NCBI RefSeq assembly: GCF_016735675.1
Contig: NZ_JAERSG010000008.1
Span: 1-64,000 of the forward strand
Origin: Nocardioides baculatus
GTDB taxonomy: Bacteria; Actinomycetota; Actinomycetes; Propionibacteriales; Nocardioidaceae
DNA: 64,000 bases
Direction of reading: 5' to 3'
Within the stretch, counting starts at the first letter, position 1. Each line of letters starts with the position of its first letter. The notes below the pieces were generated by a model that was given only the letters and a program-made list of their open reading frames with translations, ran no database searches and had not been told where the DNA came from. This document shows, piece after piece, positions 33,339-41,424 of the stretch. Position numbers and translations under genes: made by a program.

Positions 33339-33997
33339 GGGACCGAGGCTACCTGCGGGTCCGCGAGCAGCAGGCGGGTCCAGAGGTCACCCAGCCGCTC
33401 GGCGTACGTCGGCGGCGACCAGCCGCGGGCGACGGCGAGGGCGTAGTACTCCGGCGCGTTGGTCGTCCAGAGCAGGTCGGCCACCTCGTCGTCGTCGAGG
33501 TCGTCGCGCAGGTCGCCCGTCGCCCGCAGGTCGAGCGCCATGGTGAGCATGTGGGCGCGCCGGCGAGCGCCGATCTCGTCGCGCACGGCGGCGCAGCCGG
33601 GCTCGGTCACCGCGGCCTGGGCGAGCGCGTCGAAGAGCGGTGCGACGCGCGGCATCACCCGGCCCAGCGCGTCGGCGTACGTCGTCAGCTTGAGCCGGGC
33701 CCCGTCGGCGGCCAGGATCGCCCGGACGTAGTCGCGCTGCTCCGCCTCGACCGGACGGTCGGACCCCGCGAGCTCCATGTCGATCACGGCGAGCAGCAGC
33801 TGCGGTTTCCGCCCCACCGCGCGGTAGACGGTGTCGGTGTTGACCCCTGCAGCTCGGGCGATGTCGGCGACGCCCGTCGCGGCGTAGCCGACGCTCGTGA
33901 AGTGCTCGCGGGCGGCGCGGAGCACGGCCAGCTGGGTGGCAGCGGCCTGCTCCGCGCGACGGACAGAGCGGTAGGACCTCTTGACCTCGGCTGGCAC
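33335..33997 (-). CDS. TetR-family regulator divergent from a cupin gene
   Basis: Repressor of 220 residues from the GTG at 33995-33997, chosen for its AAGGTAGG ribosome site. The ATG at 34018 would start inside the operator. The helix-turn-helix is GYAATGVADIARAAGVNTDTVYRAV in two parts. The C-terminal domain resembles the TetR_C type with a WTTNAPEYYAL motif near the end. It should control itself, the lipoprotein gene behind it and the divergent cupin gene through the palindrome at 34011-34041. Confidence 0.88.
   Translation of the reverse strand: MPAEVKRSYRSVRRAEQAAATQLAVLRAAREHFTSVGYAATGVADIARAAGVNTDTVYRAVGRKPQLLLAVIDMELAGSDRPVEAEQRDYVRAILAADGARLKLTTYADALGRVMPRVAPLFDALAQAAVTEPGCAAVRDEIGARRRAHMLTMALDLRATGDLRDDLDDDEVADLLWTTNAPEYYALAVARGWSPPTYAERLGDLWTRLLLADPQVASVP
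33346..33351 (-). promoter_or_regulatory. -10 hexamer of the 141-residue lipoprotein gene
   Basis: TAGCCT on the minus strand, seven bases before the GTG at 33336-33338 and inside the end of the TetR gene. Confidence 0.35.
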
Positions 33998-34010
33998 GAG
34001 GCCTACCTTA

Positions 34011-34041
34011 CATTTCATCCGATGTCGATTCGGGTGAAATG
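34011..34041. promoter_or_regulatory. TetR operator between TetR and cupin genes
   Basis: Arms CATTTCATCCGA and TCGGGTGAAATG around seven bases, 11 of 12 pairs matching. It ends 11 bases before the cupin ATG and lies upstream of the TetR GTG. Confidence 0.8.
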
Positions 34042-34051
34042 AGGACGCGTC

Positions 34052-34549
34052 ATGGGTGAGTCGAACGGCGTCGTGGTGCGGCGCCCCGAGCACCGGCCGG
34101 CCACCTGGGCGATGGGCTCGCTCTTCGAGCACCTGGTCACGGCCGACGAGAGCGACGGCAGGGTCGGTGTCTCGCTCGTGACCCAGCCGCCGGGCGTCGC
34201 GACGCCACTGCACCGACACACCCACGAGGCCGAGGCGTTCCTCGTGCTCGAGGGCCGGGTCTCCTACCGCGCGGGCGAGGAGACGTACGAGCTCGACGAC
34301 GGCTGCTTCATCTACCTGCCGCAGTCGGTGCCGCACGCGTTCCGGATCCGCGGCACCTCTCCCGCGCGCTTCGTCGCCTTCACCGCACCGGGCGGGCTCA
34401 TGGGGCTGTACGACGAGGTGGGCATCCCGGCGGCGGAGCGACGCCTGCCCGGTGAGGACGGACAGCCGCCCGAGGTCGAGCTGCCCAAGTGGGCGGAGGT
34501 CGGACCGCGCTACGGGCTCGAGGTCGTCGGCCCCGGCATCCCCGAGTGA
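34052..34549 (+). CDS. Cupin-domain protein (quercetinase-like)
   Basis: Single-cupin protein of 165 residues. Metal ligands are clear: PLHRHTHEAEAFLVLEG (two His and a Glu) and later SVPHAFRI (the third His). The fold matches quercetin 2,3-dioxygenase-like cupins. Substrate unknown. Regulation by the divergent TetR suggests a role in handling the TetR ligand. Its last 40 bases overlap the convergent gene at 34510-35136. Confidence 0.88.
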   Translation: MGESNGVVVRRPEHRPATWAMGSLFEHLVTADESDGRVGVSLVTQPPGVATPLHRHTHEAEAFLVLEGRVSYRAGEETYELDDGCFIYLPQSVPHAFRIRGTSPARFVAFTAPGGLMGLYDEVGIPAAERRLPGEDGQPPEVELPKWAEVGPRYGLEVVGPGIPE

Positions 34550-35136
34550 GCGGCGACGCCGAGCGCCCCGAGGAGCCGGTCGAAGGTCTCCTCGACGACG
34601 ACGTCGCGCGCCTCGATCGCCTCCCGCACCACGTCCACAGGCGCCGGCTCGAGGCCTGACGCCGTCGCCCAGGTGCGACACGCCTCGGCGGCTGCATCCC
34701 CCGCGAGTGCCACCTCGCGCAACCGCGCCGTGTACTCGACCGTCTCGCGCTCCGTCTGGGCGTCGAGCACCTCGATCTCGTCGTCGGGCAGCATGGCGCC
34801 GTCCTCGTCGAACGGCGGAGGTCCGACGACGAAGTGGCTCACCACCCCGTCGAGGTTCAGCCAGCACCGGTCGATGCCGACGTGCGGAACGGCGACGTGG
34901 ACGACCGCGCCGTCGCTGTCCAGGATCGAGGCGCTGAGGAAACCGTCCGGGACGGCCTGGGCCAGCCGGCCGACGAAGACCTCGAACGGCGCCCAGTCGT
35001 CACCGAGCCGCTCGAAGACGCGCGTCACGTGGACGCCATCGACCCACTGACCCGGCACGGCCTCGACGTCCTCCGCCGGATAGGTGCCCTCGGGCAGCGG
35101 CGACCGGGTGACGACCAGGTGGCCGGAGAAGCCCAT
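34510..35136 (-). CDS. Hypothetical protein (208 aa)
   Basis: Soluble, acidic protein without a recognised domain. The first half is beta-rich (GFSGHLVVTRSPLPEG, HVTRVFERLGDDWAPFEVF) and the second helical. Its start codon shares one base with the stop of the DUF5709 gene (TGATG), so translation is coupled. It reads as a conserved unknown of actinobacteria. The 40-base overlap with the cupin gene is convergent and both frames look genuine. Confidence 0.7.
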   Translation of the reverse strand: MGFSGHLVVTRSPLPEGTYPAEDVEAVPGQWVDGVHVTRVFERLGDDWAPFEVFVGRLAQAVPDGFLSASILDSDGAVVHVAVPHVGIDRCWLNLDGVVSHFVVGPPPFDEDGAMLPDDEIEVLDAQTERETVEYTARLREVALAGDAAAEACRTWATASGLEPAPVDVVREAIEARDVVVEETFDRLLGALGVAAHSGMPGPTTSSP

Positions 35137-35603
35137 CAGCCCTCGTAGGGCTCCGGGTCGGGCTCGCGGGTGACGTGCATCGCCGCCTCCTCCGCGGAGG
35201 CCCCGGCGCCGTCGATGCCGACGTCGGAGGCGATCTCCTGCTTGTCGATGTCCTCCCCCAGCCCGGAGTCGGGCTGGACGAGGCGGCCGGTGCGCGCGTC
35301 GGCCTCGTCGAGACCGAGCTGGTCGTCGAGGGCGTTCTCGTCCTCGTGGTCGGAGTCGTCGTCGTCCTCGGCGTAGGGGTCGATGTCGGGCTCCTCCTCG
35401 GCGAGCTTCTCGTCGAGGGACTCCCCCTGGAGGCGCTCCGCCTCGGTCGGGTAGTCGTCATAGCCCTTGGGGGCGCGGTCCGGCGGTGAGTAGCCGCGGT
35501 CGAGCACGTCCTCGAGGTCGCCGTCGTCCAGCGTGTCGCCCGGCTGGAGCTGGTCCTCGTCGTCGACGGACATGTCGCCGTAGGTCTCGCGATCCTCAGT
35601 CAT
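35136..35603 (-). CDS. DUF5709-family acidic protein
   Basis: Protein of 155 residues, about a third Asp and Glu, with little hydrophobic core. The opening MSVDDEDQLQPGDTLDDGD, then VLDRGYSPPDRAP and the closing EEAAMHVTREPDP are typical of DUF5709, a family seen in actinobacteria and without known function. It is probably disordered. A CAGGGT hexamer lies six bases before the ATG, a weak variant of the local leaderless pattern. Confidence 0.82.
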   Translation of the reverse strand: MTEDRETYGDMSVDDEDQLQPGDTLDDGDLEDVLDRGYSPPDRAPKGYDDYPTEAERLQGESLDEKLAEEEPDIDPYAEDDDDSDHEDENALDDQLGLDEADARTGRLVQPDSGLGEDIDKQEIASDVGIDGAGASAEEAAMHVTREPDPEPYEG

Positions 35604-35654
35604 GCACCCACCCTGTCCGACGCACCTGCGCCGGACAAGGGCCGAACGGGTGGG

Positions 35655-37775
35655 TCAGACGAGTCCGAGCTTGCGCTCCAGCGCATCCGTCAGCAGCGCG
35701 ACGAGCGCCTCGGTCTGGATGTTGGCCGACGACGAGACCTCCTCGTCGGAGCCGTCGAGCGCGCGGGCGGCGAGGCCGGCCTTGGAGTCGATCAGCTCGG
35801 CGATCCGGGTGTCGATCGTCTGCGCGGCGATGATCCGCCAGGCCGTGACCGGGTCGCTCTGGCCGATGCGGTGCACGCGGTCGATCGCCTGGGTCTGCTC
35901 GGCGTCGGTCCACGAGAGCTCGGACAGCACGACGTTGGACGCCACCTGGAGGTTCACGCCGACGCCGGCCGCCGCCAGCGAGCAGACGATGACCTGGACG
36001 TCGGGGTCGTTGACGAAGGCGTGGATCGCCTTCTCGCGGGCCTTCGGCGTCTGGTCGCCGCGGATCGAGGTGTGCTTGAGCCCGCGGCGGGTGAAGGTCT
36101 CCTCGGCGATGTCCATCACGTCGACGTGGCGGGCGAAGAAGACGACCTTGCCGACGTTGCGCGCGAGCTGCGCGGCGTAGTCGGCGGACAGGCCGGCCTT
36201 GGCGCGACCGATGCGGCGGAACATCGAGAAGACGTTCTCCCCCGACGTGCCCTTGTCCATCTCCTCGCGCTCCCACGTCGCCACACGGCGTACGAGCTCG
36301 TGGTCGATGCCCTCGACGACGGAGCCCGTACGTCGGGTCTCGAGCGCTGCCGTGTAGCGCTCGACGAGCCGCCGGGCGAGCTCCTTCTCGGCCGCCTTGA
36401 TCGAGCGGGCGTCCTCGTCGTCGAGCTCCACCGGGATGTCGGCGATGCGACGGGCGGGGATGTCGGCAGCGACGTCGACCTTGCGACGGCGCACGATGCC
36501 CTGGTCGATGACGGCCTTGCGGGCCGCGGGGTAGAAGGCGTGGTCGGCCGGCGTCAGGTCGGTCTCCTCGAGCGCCTCCATCAGCCGCGCCATCGGGGCC
36601 GTGTCGTCGATCCAGCCGAGGAACTGCCAGATCGCGCGGAAGTCCTCGATGTCGTTGATCAGCGGGGTGCCGGTGAGCGCCATCAGCAGCGGCCGGGCGG
36701 TGCGGGCGCGCAGCCGCTCGGACAGCTCGAGGACGTGGCGCGAGCGCTGCGAGGTCTTGTTCTTGATGAAGTGCGCCTCGTCGACGACCATCCCCTTGAA
36801 GCCGAAGCTGCCGAGCCAGCCGACGTGCCGGTCGAGGATCTCGTAGTTGACGATGATGACGTCGGCGAACGCGTCCACCTGGCCACCGTCACCGTGGATG
36901 ACGGTCGCGGTGCGGCGCGGCGTCCAGCGCTCGGTCTCGCGGGCCCAGTTGGTCTTGACGACGTTGGGGCACACGACGAGCAGCGGGAACGCGTTGGCGG
37001 CCTGCGCGGCGAGCAGTGCCTGCGCGGTCTTGCCGAGGCCGGGCTCGTCGGCGAGGAGGAAGGTGCGGTGGCCCTCGGCCGCGGAGGCGATCATCGCGGC
37101 CTGGTGGGGCATCAGCTCGAGCTTGCCGGGCGCGGCGAGCGAGGTCGGCTCGGGCAGGTCCATGCAGGACGACGCGCCGCCGAGCTCGAAGGAGCGGAAG
37201 AGCGGGCCGAGCAGCTCCCACGTCGAGAGCCGGCCGTGCGTACGACGACGCTCGCGGCCGATCTCGAAGTCGGGGACGAGGAACGGGTTGGCCAGCTGGT
37301 GCTGCGCGACGGACTGCGGGATCACGCGACGCTCGCCGAGACCGGGGCCGGACTCGTCGTCGGGCTTGGGCTCCTCGGGAGCGGCCTCGATGCCGGCCTT
37401 GCGGAGCATCTCGAGGCGCAGCTCGCGGGCGCTGGCGGTGATGACGGAGTCCTCGGACAACAGGCCGAAGAGGGAGGGGTCGCGCGTCGCGGTCTTGGCG
37501 AGGATCGTCGCGATGCCGTCGAGGCGCTTGAGCTCGTCGGCCTTCTGCGCATCGGTCAGCTCGGTCGACGCGCGGACGTCGCCGCGGTGCTCGCGGACCA
37601 GGAGGGCGACCACCTGGAAGCGCACCCGCTGGCCGGGCGCGAGCGGGCCGCGCTGCACGGCGGACTCGAGCTCGCGGACGGCTCGCGCCAGGACGGGGAC
37701 GATGCCCTCGTTGTCCTTGTGGCGGGCGTGCGCAGGGGTGCGGCGTGAGCCACGTTGACGCTGGCGCTGGGCCAA
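35655..37775 (-). CDS. SNF2-type DEAD/DEAH helicase-like ATPase
   Basis: Double-stranded DNA translocase-type ATPase of 706 residues. The SNF2 N-lobe has LMPHQAAMIASA (Q-like), Walker A ADEPGLGKTAQALL, DEAH box VVDEAHFIKN and TGTPLIND. The C-lobe has the VIVCSLAAAGVGVNLQVAS and DRVHRIGQSDPV motifs. About 200 residues precede the ATPase. I start at the TTG 37773-37775 because a near-perfect GGGAGGA precedes it by five bases; the GTG at 37805 has none. It may remodel stalled or protein-bound DNA; no partner is encoded nearby. Confidence 0.9.
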   Translation of the reverse strand: MAQRQRQRGSRRTPAHARHKDNEGIVPVLARAVRELESAVQRGPLAPGQRVRFQVVALLVREHRGDVRASTELTDAQKADELKRLDGIATILAKTATRDPSLFGLLSEDSVITASARELRLEMLRKAGIEAAPEEPKPDDESGPGLGERRVIPQSVAQHQLANPFLVPDFEIGRERRRTHGRLSTWELLGPLFRSFELGGASSCMDLPEPTSLAAPGKLELMPHQAAMIASAAEGHRTFLLADEPGLGKTAQALLAAQAANAFPLLVVCPNVVKTNWARETERWTPRRTATVIHGDGGQVDAFADVIIVNYEILDRHVGWLGSFGFKGMVVDEAHFIKNKTSQRSRHVLELSERLRARTARPLLMALTGTPLINDIEDFRAIWQFLGWIDDTAPMARLMEALEETDLTPADHAFYPAARKAVIDQGIVRRRKVDVAADIPARRIADIPVELDDEDARSIKAAEKELARRLVERYTAALETRRTGSVVEGIDHELVRRVATWEREEMDKGTSGENVFSMFRRIGRAKAGLSADYAAQLARNVGKVVFFARHVDVMDIAEETFTRRGLKHTSIRGDQTPKAREKAIHAFVNDPDVQVIVCSLAAAGVGVNLQVASNVVLSELSWTDAEQTQAIDRVHRIGQSDPVTAWRIIAAQTIDTRIAELIDSKAGLAARALDGSDEEVSSSANIQTEALVALLTDALERKLGLV

Positions 37776-37974
37776 GGTGTCCTCCCGGGACTGCAGACGC
37801 GGCACGGAGCAGGCGAGCCGGTCGGGCCTCGGCCTGCACGCCGCGGCGTGAGGTGTGGAGCGGGCGCCAGGTGCGCGGTGGCCGGTGGATCATGGCTGAT
37901 CAGTGGGGCACGGCGTCTGCACGCTGGTTCCACTCTAGCCCGCGCACGGCGTCAGGCGGTAAATATCCGGCAGG
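37776..37974. other. Intergenic region between paaK 3' end and the SNF2 gene
   Basis: Holds the SNF2 ribosome site (37780-37786), a GATCA/TGATC inverted repeat at 37888-37901 and a 10-base direct repeat GCACGGCGTC at 37908 and 37944. No gene seen. Confidence 0.4.
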
Positions 37975-39282
37975 TCAGCGCGCCGGGCGGTGGTCGACGA
38001 TGCGCTTCATCTTGCCGACCGAGCGCTCGATCGACGCGACGTCGACCACGTCCACCGCGACGCTGACCCCGATCCGGTGCTTGATCCGCTGGCGCAGCTC
38101 GTCGCGGGCGGCGTACGCCTCCTCGTCGCTGGTGTGCTCGCGGCGCTCGACCCGCACGGTGAGCTCGTCGAGGTTGCCCGGGCGGTCGAGGTGGCACTGG
38201 AAGTGCGGCGACAGCGCGGGCAGGCCGAGGACGATCTCCTCGATCTGGGTCGGGAAGAGGTTGACCCCGCGCAGGATGATCATGTCGTCCGTGCGACCGG
38301 TGATCTTCTCCATCCGGCGCATGGCGCGGGCGGTGCCGGGCGAGAGCCGGGTCAGGTCGCGGGTGCGGTAGCGGATGACCGGCATCGCCTGCTTGGTCAG
38401 CGTGGTGAACACCAGCTCGCCCTCCTCGCCGTCGGGCAGCACCTCGCCCGTCACCGGGTCGATGACCTCCGGGAAGAAGTGGTCCTCCCACACATGCAGC
38501 CCGTCCTTGGTCTCCACGCACTCGCTGGCGACGCCGGGCCCGATCACCTCGGAGAGGCCGTAGATGTCGACGGCGTGCATGTCCATCCGCTCCTCGACCT
38601 CGCGACGCATGTCGTTGGTCCACGGCTCGGCGCCGAAGATGCCGACCTTGAGCGAGGTCGTCCGCGGGTCGACGCCCTGCGCCTCGAGCTCGTCGATGAT
38701 CGCGAGCATGTAGGACGGCGTCACCATGATCACGTCGGGCTCGAAGTCGAGGATCAGCTGGACCTGCCGCTGCGTCATGCCACCGGACACGGGTACGACG
38801 GTGCAGCCGAGGCGCTCGGCGCCCGCGTGCGCGCCGAGGCCACCGGTGAAGAGCCCGTAGCCGTAGGCGTTGTGCAGCACCATCCCCCTGCGGCCGCCGG
38901 CGGCGCGGATCGAGCGCGCGACGACGTCGGCCCACATGTCGAGGTCGTCGCGGGTGTAGCCGACCACGGTCGGCTTGCCGGTGGTGCCGCTCGACGCGTG
39001 GAGGCGTACGACGTCCTCGCGGGGCACCGCGAACATCCCGAACGGGTAGTTGTCGCGCAGCGTCGCCTTGGTGGTGAACGGCAGTCGCGCCAGGTCGTCG
39101 AGCGTGCGGATGTCGTCGGGGCCGACGCCCGCCTCGTCGAAGGCGGCGCGGTAGTGCGCGACGTGGTCGTAGGCGTGGCGCACCGACCACTGGAGCCGCT
39201 CGAGCTGGAGGGCCCGCAGCTCCTCGACGGGTGCGGTCTCGATCGGGTCGAGGTCGCCGGGCTGCGGGCTCAGGTCGTGCAC
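37975..39282 (-). CDS. paaK: Phenylacetate-CoA ligase
   Basis: Activates phenylacetate to phenylacetyl-CoA with ATP, the first step of the aerobic hybrid pathway. The product has 435 residues, the family length. ASSGTTGKPTVVGYT is the AMP-binding loop; ATPSYML-like TPSYMLAI, IFGAEPW, DIYGLSEVIGPG and the C-terminal GRTDDMIILRGVNLFPTQIEE confirm PaaK. GTG start with GGAGGA ribosome site. It is separated from the paaA-I cluster by a TetR gene and a secreted-protein gene. A PaaR-like half-operator lies just upstream. Confidence 0.95.
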   Translation of the reverse strand: MHDLSPQPGDLDPIETAPVEELRALQLERLQWSVRHAYDHVAHYRAAFDEAGVGPDDIRTLDDLARLPFTTKATLRDNYPFGMFAVPREDVVRLHASSGTTGKPTVVGYTRDDLDMWADVVARSIRAAGGRRGMVLHNAYGYGLFTGGLGAHAGAERLGCTVVPVSGGMTQRQVQLILDFEPDVIMVTPSYMLAIIDELEAQGVDPRTTSLKVGIFGAEPWTNDMRREVEERMDMHAVDIYGLSEVIGPGVASECVETKDGLHVWEDHFFPEVIDPVTGEVLPDGEEGELVFTTLTKQAMPVIRYRTRDLTRLSPGTARAMRRMEKITGRTDDMIILRGVNLFPTQIEEIVLGLPALSPHFQCHLDRPGNLDELTVRVERREHTSDEEAYAARDELRQRIKHRIGVSVAVDVVDVASIERSVGKMKRIVDHRPAR

Positions 39283-39293
39283 GGGGTCCTCCG

Positions 39294-39307
39294 GGCGGTC
39301 GGTCGGT
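39294..39307 (-). promoter_or_regulatory. PaaR-like site upstream of paaK
   Basis: Minus strand ACCGACCGACCGCC. It matches 8 of 10 defined positions of the ACCGNNCGNNCGGT core I recall for corynebacterial PaaR, and shares that pattern with the site at 45365-45378. Confidence 0.5.
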
Positions 39308-39312
39308 CGTGA

Positions 39313-39320
39313 GAACGTTC
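39313..39320. promoter_or_regulatory. GAACGTTC palindrome in front of the PaaR-like gene
   Basis: Eight-base perfect palindrome ending five bases before the ATG at 39325. Its first six bases (GAACGT) also sit at leaderless -10 distance. Confidence 0.35.
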
Positions 39321-39324
39321 ATCC

Positions 39325-39921
39325 ATGTCAGAGCGCGCGCGGCGCGGCCGGCCGGGCCACGACCAGCAGTCGGTGCTGCGGGTCGCCATCGGGCTCTTCA
39401 ACCGGCAAGGCTACGACGCCACGAGCATGGGCGACCTGGCTCGCGAGCTGGGCCTCACCAAGTCGGCGATCTACCACCACGTGCCGAGCAAGGAGCACCT
39501 GCTCGAGAGCGCGATCGACGAGGCCCTCGACGCCCTCACCGCCTCGCTCGACGAGGTGGCCGCGACGCCCGGCCTCGACTCCGGCGAGCGGCTGCGGGCA
39601 GCGGTCCGCGGCAGCGTCGTCGTGCTCGTCGAGCACCTCCCGGCGGTCACCCTGCTGCTCCGGGTGCGGGGCAACACCCCTGCCGAGGCGGCGGCCCTCC
39701 GGCGACGTCGCGAGATCGACGACCGCCTGGCGGCGATGGTGCGCGCCGCCGCCGAGGCCGGCTCCATCCGCGCGGACCTCGACCCGCTCCTGACCAGCCG
39801 CCTGCTCTTCGGGATGGTGAACTCGATGACCGAGTGGCTGCGCGACGACGGTGACGTGGAGTCGATCGCCGACACGGTGACGACGCTGGCCTTCGACGGG
39901 CTGGTCGGGGGCTCCGCCTAG
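39325..39921 (+). CDS. TetR-family regulator, probable PaaR
   Basis: Repressor of 198 residues with a clear helix-turn-helix (ATSMGDLARELGLTKSAIYHHV in two parts, residues 30-52). The C-terminal domain (ITLL-like VTLLLRVRGNTPAEAAALRRRREIDDR in segments) fits the TetR type that senses CoA thioesters and controls phenylacetate genes. Divergent from paaK. No ribosome site is seen before the ATG, in line with a leaderless transcript. Confidence 0.85.
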   Translation: MSERARRGRPGHDQQSVLRVAIGLFNRQGYDATSMGDLARELGLTKSAIYHHVPSKEHLLESAIDEALDALTASLDEVAATPGLDSGERLRAAVRGSVVVLVEHLPAVTLLLRVRGNTPAEAAALRRRREIDDRLAAMVRAAAEAGSIRADLDPLLTSRLLFGMVNSMTEWLRDDGDVESIADTVTTLAFDGLVGGSA

Positions 39922-39970
39922 ACTCCTGCCGCTGCACCGTGCGCTCGGCACGGGTCGACGAGGGGGAACG

Positions 39971-41020
39971 ATGATGCGTGGCGTGCGCGCGCTCGTGGGG
40001 CTGGCGCTTGCGGTGGCCGGACTGGTGGTCGTCGGAGGGCCGGCGCAGGCCGCGGGGTTCAACGGCTACGTCGACGACACGGGGTCCTCGCCGGCCGCCG
40101 GCCTGCTCCACGTCAAGGGGTGGATCTACGACCTCGACGACGGCTCGGCGCCGGTGCCGCTGCACCTCTACGTCGGCGGGACCTGGAACGACCCCAATGC
40201 CCAGTTCATCGACCTGGGGCTGGCGAACGAGCCCCGTCCGGACGTCCCGTCCAGCTACCCCGGCGCTGGGCCGAACACGGGCTTCGACCGGACCGTGGAG
40301 GTCGCGAAGTTCGGCAACCAGCCGATCTACCTCTACGCACTCAATGCGGTAGGGCCCGAGGGCGACCCGGTGCTGCTCATCAACGGAACCTCGGTGCAGA
40401 TCGACAGCCCCAACCCGGGTGGCGACTTCACCTCGGCCTCGTCGTCCGCTCCCGGCCAGGTCTCCGTCACCGGGTTCGCCTTCGAGTACTCGGCTCCCGA
40501 CAAGACCCGGGTCGTGGTCACCACCAACGACGCCTACGCGGGCACGCTCGTCGCCGACCAAAGGGGACCGGGCTTCGAGGACTTCCCGGTGATGTTCAAC
40601 GGCACCGTCCCGTCCCCCGGGGGCGACGTCCGCGTGTGCGTCACGGCCATCGACCAGGGCGTCGGCAGCGACCAGAGCCTCGGCTGCAAGCAGGTGCAGG
40701 TCGTCGCCCCGCCGGTGCCGCCGGTGCCGCCGGTCGTCACCCCGCCACCGGCCGAGCAGCCACGCATCACCCTCGCGCTGAAGGCCGGGAGGAAGAAGTC
40801 CCGGCTGCGCATCGACGTCGGGCCCGACCTCGAGCAGTCCAACTACCAGCTGAAGATCCAGCGCAAGGCCGGCAAGAAGTGGCGCACGGTCAAGCGCACG
40901 CAGACACTCGGCCCGCGGGACCGGATCAGGATCGACCTGAGGCGCGGGAAGTACCGCGTGATCGTTCCGGCCCAGCACGGCTTGCAGGGTGTGCGGGCGA
41001 CCGCACGGCTCAGGCGCTAG
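39971..41020 (+). CDS. Secreted protein of unknown function (349 aa)
   Basis: Exported protein: signal peptide MMRGVRALVGLALAVAG, cleavage near AQA. Two beta-rich repeats follow (about 30-125 and 135-235), containing GFNGYVDDTG with HVKGWIYDLDD, and SVTGFAFEYSAPDKTRV. A Pro/Val linker (PPVPPVPPVVTPPP) leads to a basic C-terminal beta domain. It may bind surfaces or polymers. The GAGGGGGAA ribosome site precedes ATG 39971; TAGACT at 39919-39924 may be its -10. It sits between paaK and the other paa genes but shows no link to them. Its TAG shares bases with the convergent paaI stop. Confidence 0.75.
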   Translation: MMRGVRALVGLALAVAGLVVVGGPAQAAGFNGYVDDTGSSPAAGLLHVKGWIYDLDDGSAPVPLHLYVGGTWNDPNAQFIDLGLANEPRPDVPSSYPGAGPNTGFDRTVEVAKFGNQPIYLYALNAVGPEGDPVLLINGTSVQIDSPNPGGDFTSASSSAPGQVSVTGFAFEYSAPDKTRVVVTTNDAYAGTLVADQRGPGFEDFPVMFNGTVPSPGGDVRVCVTAIDQGVGSDQSLGCKQVQVVAPPVPPVPPVVTPPPAEQPRITLALKAGRKKSRLRIDVGPDLEQSNYQLKIQRKAGKKWRTVKRTQTLGPRDRIRIDLRRGKYRVIVPAQHGLQGVRATARLRR

Positions 41021-41424
41021 ACGCGGGAGGCGAGCGTCCGGCTGCGGCCGCGGAACTCGGCGATGACCTCGCCGTCGTCCGGGTCGTCGACGCGCACCGT
41101 CACGTCGTAGACGCCGGACCGGCCGCGCCGCGACACCTCGCGCGCGTCGGCGTGCAGCACCTGGCCGAGCCGGCCGGGCGCGAGGAAGTCGACGGCGAAA
41201 CCGGCGGCAACGGTCACCGGTCCGTGCGAGTTGCACGCCAGCGCGAACGCCGAGTCGGCGAGGGCCGCGACGATGCCGCCGTGGCACAGGTCGTGACCGT
41301 TGACCATGTCGGCGCGGACGACCATCGACACGCGCGCCGTGCCCGGCCCGACGTCGACCAGCTCCATGCCGAGGGCTGCGCTGGCCGCGTCGGCGGCCCA
41401 CATCGTGCGCGCCGCGTCAGGCAT
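41017..41424 (-). CDS. paaI: Phenylacetyl-CoA pathway thioesterase
   Basis: Hotdog-fold acyl-CoA thioesterase of 135 residues that rescues CoA from dead-end ring-hydroxylated CoA esters. GHDLCHGGIVAALADSAFALACN carries the catalytic Asp and the CoA-contact Gly pair, in two segments; GFAVDFLAPG follows. Last gene of the paa operon; its ATG lies inside the end of paaE (8-base overlap). Confidence 0.9.
   Translation of the reverse strand: MPDAARTMWAADAASAALGMELVDVGPGTARVSMVVRADMVNGHDLCHGGIVAALADSAFALACNSHGPVTVAAGFAVDFLAPGRLGQVLHADAREVSRRGRSGVYDVTVRVDDPDDGEVIAEFRGRSRTLASRV

Noticed and set aside
33998-34018. ATG start for the TetR gene at 34018
   Set aside because: It lies inside the palindromic operator; the GTG at 33997 has a good ribosome site.
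37776-37805. GTG start for the SNF2 gene at 37805
   Set aside because: No ribosome site there, while GGGAGGA sits five bases before the TTG at 37775.
37914-37953. tRNA-like GGTTCCACTC segment near 37926
   Set aside because: No acceptor stem, D-loop or anticodon arm can be folded around it.
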